26,799 bases of DNA, taken from contig JACPUC010000005.1 of assembly GCA_016192455.1 (NCBI GenBank), positions 1-26,799 on the forward strand. The letters are read 5' to 3'. Below, in pieces: positions 21,437-26,799 of the stretch. The DNA is from Candidatus Tectimicrobiota bacterium (GTDB taxonomy: Bacteria; JACPUC01). A program made the translations under genes and the position numbers. Below the pieces are notes generated by a model, which saw only the letters and a program-made list of their open reading frames with translations, had not been told where the DNA came from and did no database searches. Position 1 is the first letter of the stretch. Each line of letters begins with the position of its first letter.

Positions 21437-22228
21437 ATGGCGTGGAAGATCTTCTCCGACATCCATGGGGCGTACGAGGCGGTGATCGCGCAGCTCGCCC
21501 CGGATGATACCGCCTTCCTCCTGGGGGATTACCTCGATCTCCTGGAGTTCGAGCAGCTCGAAGGGATCGTGCCCGACTTGGTGGGGCGGAACGCCGTCGG
21601 CGAGGCGCTGCGCAAGGCGCAGGCGGGCGAGCCGGGCGAGTTTCGGGCCCTGGTGCGGGCCACGCTCCATCCCGGCGGGGAGCACTTCGAGGCCCTGCTG
21701 GGGCGCGCCGCCGGCGAGTATGACCGCTGCCTGGCAAGCCTCCCCTGTCAAAGCTACATCCTGCACGGCAACACCGATTTCCCCGACCTGGTGCGGCAGC
21801 GCTGCAACGGCACGGTGGCGTTTGTGGACGGCCGCAGCATCGAGGTGGACGGCACGCGCGTCGGCTTTGTCGGCGGGTGCCTGCAAACCCCTCATGCCCT
21901 GGCGGGCGAGGAGGAGACAAGCGCCTACGAGGCGAAGTTCGACGCGCTGGGCCAGGTGGACGTCCTCTTCATGCACATCCCGCCGGACCTGCCCGACATC
22001 ACCTACGACGTGAAGGCGCGGCGCAAGGAGGCGTGCAGCAAACGCGCCGTCGAGTACCTGCGCGACGTGCAGCCGGCGTTCGTCTACTTCGGGCACGTGC
22101 ACAACCCGCGCAGCCACACCGCCACCCTGGGCCGCACCCAGATCACCAACGTCGGCTACTTCCGGCGTCACCAGCGCGCCACCATCCATTGGCGAGGCCG
22201 CGGGCGAGCCACGGAGGCCGGAAGGTAG
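21437..22228 (+). CDS. Metallophosphoesterase family protein
   Basis: Calcineurin-like phosphoesterase of 263 residues with the full set of metal-binding motifs: D8-x-H10 in FSDIHG, GDYLD (30-34), GNTD in YILHGNTDF (near 116), HIPPD (near 178) and GHVHNPRSH (near 220). The substrate is unknown: this superfamily includes protein phosphatases, nucleotide phosphatases and nucleases. There is no signal peptide, so it is cytoplasmic. GAGAGGAGGCATCA directly before the ATG is a strong ribosome binding site. G/C-rich codons place it with the host genes rather than with the island to its left. It is a single-gene unit whose 3' side carries a hairpin and structured repeat copy 3. Confidence 0.88.
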   Translation: MAWKIFSDIHGAYEAVIAQLAPDDTAFLLGDYLDLLEFEQLEGIVPDLVGRNAVGEALRKAQAGEPGEFRALVRATLHPGGEHFEALLGRAAGEYDRCLASLPCQSYILHGNTDFPDLVRQRCNGTVAFVDGRSIEVDGTRVGFVGGCLQTPHALAGEEETSAYEAKFDALGQVDVLFMHIPPDLPDITYDVKARRKEACSKRAVEYLRDVQPAFVYFGHVHNPRSHTATLGRTQITNVGYFRRHQRATIHWRGRGRATEAGR

Positions 22229-22598
22229 CACTCGCCCGCCTCCATCGCTTCACGACGTACCGGCAGTGCTGCAACCGAAAGAGCAGGCTTGCAGCGCGGC
22301 AGCAGTGCTCCCTCGCGCCTCCCCCTCAACCTAGACAGCGCGCACCAAGCCGCGGCGGCCAGCGCTACGTCGCACAAGTTCCATCCGTAGTTCGACGCCT
22401 TCTTCGTGCCATATGGGGAAGAAGTTCTTGTGGGGGACCCTTGCTCCCCCAAACCTCTTGGTCCGTAAGGGCGGTTCGCGAACCGCCCCTACCAGCCGGG
22501 GTGCGCGAGGGGGCGAGGCTGCCTCGCAAATCTCTTCGCTCTCATTTGAGAAACAGCACACCAGTTCCTGGTCATGCCGGGCTCGCGCGCGCCGCAGC
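22229..22598. other. Intergenic region between convergent genes
   Basis: About 370 bases between the ends of the phosphoesterase gene and the GrdB-like selenoprotein gene. No gene is apparent. It contains the stem CTTCTTC (22399-22405)/GAAGAAG (22418-22424) and then structured repeat copy 3; together they are candidates for ending transcription from both sides. Confidence 0.5.
22425..22530. repeat. Three-hairpin intergenic repeat, copy 3
   Basis: Left hairpin TGGGGG (22431-22436)/CCCCCA (22446-22451); central 28-bp palindrome at 22465-22492 with one mismatch (GTAAGGGCGG instead of GTAGGGGCGG); right hairpin GCGAGG/CCTCGC near 22506-22528. This is the clearest full-length member. It shares TTCTTGTGG and TTGCTCCCCCA with copy 2. 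It sits between convergent genes, as copy 2 does. Confidence 0.8.
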
Positions 22599-23486
22599 CT
22601 ACGTCCAGCAGAGCGTCTCATCACACTGGCGCAGCTCGGCTTCAAACCCAGTCAGGTTCTCGCCCAGGATGCGCTGGCGTTTCATGGTGGCGCGTTCGAA
22701 GGCGGCCAGGTAGAGGGCGCGCATATCGGCCTCCCAGCTCCGGTCGTCACCGTTCCAGGTGAAGGGGAGATCGACGATCGACCCCGGTTCGCTGAAGCGG
22801 CTCAGCGTCGCAAGGAAGGCACGGAGCACGGCGCGCTGGTTGGCTGGGTCGTTGGGCCGCCCCGCGGTATTGCCGAGGGGGTAGTCGAGGAAGACCGTGC
22901 GCGGCGGCTTCACCTTCATGGCGATGTCGCGCGCCAGACCGAGGTAGAGAGTGGGAATGCCGGCGGCTTCGACGACGCGGGCGACCAGTCCCACGGACTG
23001 GTGGCACGCCGGTCAGAGCGGGAAGCAGCAGAGGAGGTCCACCCCCTGGCGCTGCAGCTCCTTGGCGATGGCCGGGCCGAACTCCTGGGTGACCTTGTCG
23101 TAGAGCTTGATCGGCCCCACCATGGAGATGTGCTCGTCGGCGAGGCGGCCGATGATCCGCTCGGCCTCGAACTGGCGGAAACGCTCCAGGGGGAAGACGA
23201 CGTTCACGTCCGCGTGGCCAGGCTGGCGCACCGGCGTGGGGTGCGAGGGGGTCAGCGCGGCGGCCGGCGTGTCGCGGTGGATGAGACGGTAGACCATGTC
23301 GTTCGGCGGGTTGAAGGGAGGGTCCGTCTTCAGGTGCACGCCGGCGCTGCCGAGGATGGCCACGGTGCACCGCGCGAGTGGTTTGCGCAGCGGGGTCCAG
23401 GGGCTGTCGTCATGCTCCCACCAGGGCAAGGGGGGCAGCGGGGCGCTCGCCTCGTCAACGAGGTCGATGTATCGGAAGAAGGCCAT
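22599..23486 (-). CDS. GrdB-like selenoprotein (glycine/betaine/proline reductase B family), Sec158
   Basis: One gene of 295 residues interrupted only by an in-frame TGA at 23013-23015 (codon 158), read here as selenocysteine. The sequence around it is CCFPL-U-PACHQSVGLV, a U-x2-C redox motif where family members without Sec have Cys. Upstream family features are AGVHLKTDPPF (49-59), LTPSHPTPVRQPGHADVNVV (78-97) and ERIIGRLADEHISMVG; downstream is GLVARVVEAAGIPTLYLGLA. Both halves stay in one frame. A SECIS-like hairpin begins just after the TGA. The ATG at 23486 has an excellent GGAGGAGG ribosome binding site. True GrdB/PrdB enzymes cleave glycine, betaine or proline with GrdA/PrdA partners, which are absent here. 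This short stand-alone form is best called a predicted selenol oxidoreductase of unknown substrate. A nonsense mutation is the alternative, but the motif position argues against it. Confidence 0.85.
22977..23009 (-). promoter_or_regulatory. Predicted bacterial SECIS element of the GrdB-like gene
   Basis: In the sense strand, ACCAGTCC (complement of 22995-23002) pairs perfectly with GGACTGGT (22984-22991) around loop GTG (22992-22994). Five more pairs, interrupted by two single mismatches, extend the stem to 22977-23009. The loop starts 18 bases after the TGA and its first base is G, as expected for bacterial SECIS hairpins bound by SelB. Confidence 0.7.
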
Positions 23487-23676
23487 GAGGTTCCTCCTCC
23501 TAAGTGCGGGTCTGTTGAGGTTTCCCTTGTCACTATACAGGAAGTAGAGTCTCGCTGCGAAAGGCGCGGCTCCATCGTCTGCTTGAGGGGCAGTTCCCCA
23601 TGGGCCTCCGGCCCACCCGCAAGGTCATGAAAAGAAGCGGACACTTCTTTCTCGGTAACCTTTCATCCCATCGACC

Positions 23677-23704
23677 GTAGGGGCGGTTCGCGAACCGCCC
23701 CTAC
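23677..23704. repeat. Structured repeat copy 4 (central palindrome only)
   Basis: Perfect 28-bp palindrome with arm GTAGGGGCGGTTCG, identical to copy 2. The flanking hairpins of the full element are missing; instead CATCCC...CGA on the left faces TCGGGATG on the right, which extends the pairing. Confidence 0.75.
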
Positions 23705-23800
23705 ATCGGGATGCAAGGAACCGCGGCTGAACGCAGAGTCAGGAGGATCTCGGTGTGCCTCCGCGTCCCCCTGCGGTTCCTTCCCCTACCTTCCCCGCGC

Positions 23801-23848
23801 CCTCTGCGTCTCCGCGGTGCACTCTATTGAACCGCGGAGGCGCAGAGG
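23801..23848. repeat. Inverted repeat of the CGCAGAGG type
   Basis: CCTCTGCGTCTCCGCGGT (23801-23818) faces ACCGCGGAGGCGCAGAGG (23831-23848) across a 12-base spacer: 18 positions, one of them a G-T pair. The right arm continues into another GCAGAGG. Repeats of this wording are common between genes in several bacterial phyla. It lies downstream of the BenE-like gene and may cap its transcript. Confidence 0.65.
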
Positions 23849-23969
23849 ACGCAGAGGCGAAGGAGACTGGCCGCGCGAACGTCAACCTCGCCATCACAAG
23901 CAATCAATTACGTAGGGGTTCTTCCCAAACAAGAGGCTGCGCGAGGGCCGGGGAGGGGCCGGCGGCGCG

Positions 23970-25208
23970 CTACGCCGTGGCGCGGGCGGCGAGGGCGCGG
24001 AAATCTTGGCGCTCGAAGAAGAGCGAGGCGAGGAGCCCGCCGAGAATGCCCCAGAAGGGCGCGCCGATGTTGTAAATCGTCAGATTGGAGATAGTGATGA
24101 GGAAGGCGACGAAGGCGCCCGCCTTGAAAGGTCCGCGGAAGGCCTCGAGGAACGAGCTGATGAGCACGCTCACCAGCGCCAGCCCGCCCAGCAGGCTCAC
24201 CAGCGCCAGCGGCAGGATGCGCGCGATGGACGCCGCCACGGGCGAGAAGAGGCCGAAGAAGAACCACATGCCGCCGGTCACCAGGCTGGCGACGTAGCGC
24301 GCTTCCGGCGGTCCGCTCGTCGGCTGCGCGTTGATGGCGTTGGTGGGGCCGGTGACACACGCCGACGGCGCGCCGAAGAGCCCTTGGATGGTGCCGGCGA
24401 TGCCGCAGGTCATCGTCATCGAGTTCACGGGAGGCTCGTAGCGCGCCGCTTTCAGCACCGTGATGCCCTGGATGTTGTGGACCGCCGCCACTGACAGGAA
24501 GAGCGGGATGAGGAGCTCGACCTGCGACGTCAGGGTGAAGCGCGGCGCGACGAACACCGGCCGGCCGATGCTGAGCGAGGCCAGCTCCCACTTCGCAAAC
24601 CCGGCGAGGCTCGCCGCCAGGAGGCCGGCCAGGATGGCCCCGAACATCGGCGGCACGTGGCGGGAGAGGCGCTGGGAGCTGGAGAGAACCGCGTAGACCA
24701 GGACCGTCACGGTGGCGATGAGCGGCAGCGGCGTGAAGGTGCGGATGATGTTTACGCCGAACGGCAGGAAGACGCCGGCCACCATGCCCATGGCGATCGG
24801 CAGGGGCAGCCGCTCCATCAGCGGGCGAATGAGGCCGGTCACCCCGAGGACGAAGAGGAGCGCCGCCGTCGTCAGGTAGACCCCCACCACCTCGTCGAAC
24901 CCCATGTGGGTGAGGGCCACGCCGACAAGCACCGTGCCGGGCATGGTGAAGGCGGTGGAGGTGGGCTGGCGGTAGTAGAGCGCCTGCAGGAAGGTCACCA
25001 CCCCGGCCAGGCCATAGCCCATGAAAATCCAGGAGGAGACGAGGGCGTGGCTGAGGTTGCCCTTCTGCGCCGCCGTCAGCACCAGGAGGAGCGGCCCGGT
25101 CATGCCGAAGAGCGCCGACACGAAGCCGTTGGCGAGGTTGCCGCGCGTGGCGCAGCGGGGGAGGTCGCGGAGGCTGGCGAGGAGGCCCGGGCCGCGTTCA
25201 ACGATCAT
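23970..25208 (-). CDS. BenE-family (benzoate/H+ symporter-like) permease
   Basis: Integral membrane transporter of 412 residues with about eleven hydrophobic segments. Family-like blocks are NGFVSALFGMTGPLLLVL near the N-terminus, QPTSTAFTMPGTVLVGVAL, AMGMVAGVFLPFG, HNIQGITVLKAA, and FGAPSACVTGPTNAINA, the BenE counterpart of the substrate-site loop in nucleobase/sulfate-type carriers. Similarity to BenE suggests proton-linked uptake of an aromatic or other organic acid, but the substrate is not readable. ATG at 25208 or GTG at 25217 could start it; neither has a good ribosome binding site. It is divergent from the seleno-rhodanese gene with 169 bases between, so they may share a control region. 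No benzoate-degradation genes are nearby. Confidence 0.85.
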   Translation of the reverse strand: MIVERGPGLLASLRDLPRCATRGNLANGFVSALFGMTGPLLLVLTAAQKGNLSHALVSSWIFMGYGLAGVVTFLQALYYRQPTSTAFTMPGTVLVGVALTHMGFDEVVGVYLTTAALLFVLGVTGLIRPLMERLPLPIAMGMVAGVFLPFGVNIIRTFTPLPLIATVTVLVYAVLSSSQRLSRHVPPMFGAILAGLLAASLAGFAKWELASLSIGRPVFVAPRFTLTSQVELLIPLFLSVAAVHNIQGITVLKAARYEPPVNSMTMTCGIAGTIQGLFGAPSACVTGPTNAINAQPTSGPPEARYVASLVTGGMWFFFGLFSPVAASIARILPLALVSLLGGLALVSVLISSFLEAFRGPFKAGAFVAFLITISNLTIYNIGAPFWGILGGLLASLFFERQDFRALAARATA

Positions 25209-25377
25209 CGGAGACACTTTCGGGAAGCGCAGGTGGCATCTGCAGCGCGGCTACGATACCATGAGCGGCAGCAGGAATCTAGGCTGCGGCAATGGTGCGC
25301 ACCCCTCGCCTGGAGCCCGCGGGGCTGAACCTGGGGAGGGCGCCGTGGCGCGGACTCAAGGTTGATGGAGTAGAACT

Positions 25378-26202
25378 ATGCAGGATGCACAAGCGTTGCG
25401 AATCACCGTCGCGGACCTGAAGGCGAGCCTGGGGGCGGCGAAGGTCCGCCTGATCGATGCGCGCCCGCCGGCGGAGTACGCCGCGGGCCATGTCGCCGGG
25501 GCGGTGAACTTCGATCCGTTTCCCCCGTATGCGACGATCGACACGAGCCCCGCGGGTCTCTCCGCCTTCTTCCACATGATGAGCGAGGTGTTCGGCCGCT
25601 TGGGGATTGCCCCCACCTCGCGGGTGATCTGTTACGACGCCACCTCCGGCGTGCGCGCGGCCAGGCTCGTGTGGCTGCTGCATGCCATGGGGCACGCCGA
25701 GGCGGTCATCGTGGATGGCGGGATGCAGGCCTGGCAGGCCGCCGGCTACCCCGTCGAGGAGGCGGTCCCCGACGTCACCCCCACCACCTTCACGCCGCGG
25801 CTCAGGGGGTCGCTGGTGGCGGGGTTCGAGGATGTCCTGGCTGGCCTCTCCGACCCCAAGGTGGTGCTTTGGGACGTGCGCAGCGAAGGCGAGCACTACG
25901 GCGAAACGGTGCGCTCCAAGCGCGGCGGCACCATCCCCGGCGCCATCCACTACGAGTGGACGAACAACCTCGACGGCAACGGCTGCTTCAAGGACCTCGA
26001 GGTCATCCGCCGCGAGCTGGAGGCGCGGGGGATCACGCCGGAGAAGGAAATCATCCCCTTCTGACAGGGGGGCTACCGTTCGGCGAACGGTTGGCTTGTC
26101 TTGCAGCTCTTGGGCTACCCGAAGGTGCGCAACTACGTCGGCTCGTGGGGCGAATGGGGCAACCGCGAGGACCTGCCGATCGAAAAGCGGCAACGGCCAT
26201 GA
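25378..26202 (+). CDS. Tandem-rhodanese sulfurtransferase, selenoprotein with Sec229
   Basis: A 274-residue two-domain rhodanese (thiosulfate/3-mercaptopyruvate sulfurtransferase-like) if the in-frame TGA at 26062-26064 is read as selenocysteine. The N-terminal domain (about 8-125) has [20 protein letters not shown] and an inactive loop with Asp where Cys would be ([14 protein letters not shown]), normal for tandem rhodaneses. The C-terminal domain (about 140-265) has [13 protein letters not shown] and the active-site loop [22 protein letters not shown], where homologues have CQGGYRS, then [18 protein letters not shown]. Translation ending at the TGA would lose the catalytic loop and 45 further residues that are clearly family sequence. 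A SECIS-like hairpin follows the TGA. GATGGAGTAGAACT precedes the ATG. The acceptor is unknown; transfer of sulfur or selenium as persulfide or perselenide is the inferred chemistry. A nonsense mutation or base-call error is the alternative. Confidence 0.87.
26075..26091 (+). promoter_or_regulatory. Predicted bacterial SECIS element of the rhodanese gene
   Basis: ACCGTTC (26075-26081) pairs perfectly with GAACGGT (26085-26091) around loop GGC. The loop begins 17 bases after the TGA at 26062-26064 and its first base is G. Geometry matches the hairpin in the GrdB-like gene (18 bases, loop GTG). Confidence 0.65.
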
Positions 26203-26254
26203 CCTTCGCCGCAGGGGCGGATGCTGAACGAGAGGGAAAGATTGAAGGGGGCTT

Positions 26255-26434
26255 CTACGCCAAAATCTCCGGGTCTTGCAGCTCTTTGTACATCTCGCAG
26301 TCGGGGTTGGTGCAGCGCACCCAGACCGTGGTGGAGAACTTGACGCCAAGCTGGATGCTCGGCTGCTGACAGGTGGGGCAGATGAGCCTGGCATCAATCA
26401 CGGCAACGTTCTGGATGTCACCTTTGCCGGTCAT
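26255..26434 (-). CDS. Small zinc-ribbon protein
   Basis: A 59-residue protein, MTGKGDIQNV...LQDPEILA, with one zinc-ribbon: CPTC (residues 19-22) and CTNPDC (41-46), separated by QQPSIQLGVKFSTTVWVR. AGGA lies about 7 bases before the ATG. It converges on the rhodanese gene with 52 bases between the ends. The cysteine spacing and beta-hairpin pattern resemble C-terminal ribbons of topoisomerase or transcription-factor type and small phage-like Ogr/zinc-ribbon proteins. I cannot assign a function; nucleic-acid binding is a guess. Confidence 0.65.
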   Translation of the reverse strand: MTGKGDIQNVAVIDARLICPTCQQPSIQLGVKFSTTVWVRCTNPDCEMYKELQDPEILA

Positions 26435-26589
26435 GGGATGATCCTGCCTTCATTCTGGGGCCGCCTCGGCGCGCCGGCGTCTCGTCCAGCCATGATGGGG
26501 GGAAGCGCCCGCCGACACGCCCCCCCCGCCGAGGGGTAGCAGGGCTCGTCCCCTGGCTCGACCTGGAGGCCCCCCCCCCGGAGGCCCTA

Positions 26590-26799
26590 GGAGCCTGTCG
26601 GAGAAACCCCCGCAGGCGTCTGGTTTTTGGTAGACTGTGAGGTGTTCGCAACCGGCGCGGGGCCGGCCCTGTTCCGCTGTTTGCTGGTGGGGGTGTTATG
26701 CCACGCAAGTTCCGCACCACCAACCCTGATCAGTTGTACCTGCTGCCGCCGTCGCTGCAGGAGTGGCTGCCGGAAGGGCACCTGGCGTACTTCATCCTG
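26590..26799 (+). mobile_element. Left end of an insertion sequence (IS1182-like), truncated by window edge
   Basis: A transposase gene starts at 26698, and about 108 bases of leader precede it. GAGCCTGTCGGAGAAACCCC at 26591-26610 resembles the terminal inverted repeats of IS1182-type elements; GCCTG/CAGGC (26593-26597/26613-26617) can pair. The exact left boundary and target duplication cannot be set because the right end is outside the window. A 10-base C-run lies just outside at 26570-26579. Confidence 0.6.
26698..26799 (+). CDS. Transposase, N-terminal fragment (DUF772/IS1182-like)
   Basis: Thirty-four codons remain open to the window edge. FRTTNPDQLYLLPPSLQEWL and PEGHLAYFIL match the conserved N-terminus of DUF772-type transposases, which begin with a short 'DQ..LLPPSL.DWLPE.HLA.F' segment. 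The ATG follows GGTGGGGGTGTT. The catalytic DDE residues would lie beyond the window, so whether the gene is intact is unknown. Confidence 0.75.
   Translation, partial: MPRKFRTTNPDQLYLLPPSLQEWLPEGHLAYFIL

Larger units (their letters stand above)
23487..23969. other. Intergenic region between BenE-like and GrdB-like genes
   Basis: About 480 bases without a gene I recognise. It holds structured repeat copy 4 (23677-23704) and a large inverted repeat of a different type (23801-23848). The GrdB-like gene must have its promoter in the left part, but I cannot single one out. Confidence 0.5.

Noticed and set aside
22747-23370. 207-codon frame overlapping the GrdB-like gene on the same strand
   Set aside because: Out-of-frame shadow; the true frame is the one that reads through the UGA and carries family motifs.
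16521-23704. CRISPR-like interpretation of the recurring 28-bp palindromes
   Set aside because: The copies are kilobases apart, have no regular spacers and no cas genes are near; they are dispersed intergenic repeats.

Overview
The window comes from a high-GC bacterium; most coding regions have strongly G/C-rich third codon positions. I cannot name the lineage. The gene set is a split class I fumarase, an SdhABE-type succinate dehydrogenase, ADP-forming succinyl-CoA synthetase, split biotin-dependent carboxylase subunits and a B12 mutase subunit. That set fits a free-living anaerobe or facultative organism able to interconvert succinate and propionate. Two in-frame UGA codons, each at a redox-active Cys position and each followed by a SECIS-like hairpin, indicate a selenocysteine-decoding organism.

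Layout. Positions 652-13677 (+) hold a same-strand run of central-carbon genes: fumarase alpha and beta, sdhA-sdhB-sdhE-like, sucC, sucD, ndk, accC, a biotin carrier protein and the methylmalonyl-CoA mutase catalytic subunit. Together they cover propionyl-CoA/methylmalonyl-CoA <-> succinyl-CoA <-> succinate <-> fumarate <-> malate. The carboxyltransferase, the epimerase and the B12-binding mutase subunit are not in the window. alaS (13797-16472) follows. A cytoplasmic molybdopterin oxidoreductase (16620-18644, -) faces it convergently.

Positions of about 19190-21180 form a visibly lower-GC island with two overlapping genes on the minus strand: an orphan ParA-type ATPase and a HEPN protein carrying an R-x4-H ribonuclease motif. 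Two near-identical promoter-like blocks lie on either side of the island, exactly 2340 bp apart. To the right are a metallophosphoesterase (21437-22228, +), a GrdB-like selenoprotein (22599-23486, -, Sec158 in a UxxC motif), a BenE-like permease (23970-25208, -) and a tandem-rhodanese selenoprotein (25378-26202, +, Sec229 at the catalytic Cys position). After these come a 59-residue zinc-ribbon protein (26255-26434, -) and the left end of an insertion sequence that runs off the window.

A family of structured intergenic repeats recurs between genes. It is built on a GTAGGGGCGG.../...CCGCCCCTAC palindrome flanked by two further hairpins, and often sits where transcription units end. The most noteworthy content is the pair of probable selenoproteins (both would be called truncated or split by standard gene finders), the ParA-HEPN island, and the repeat family.
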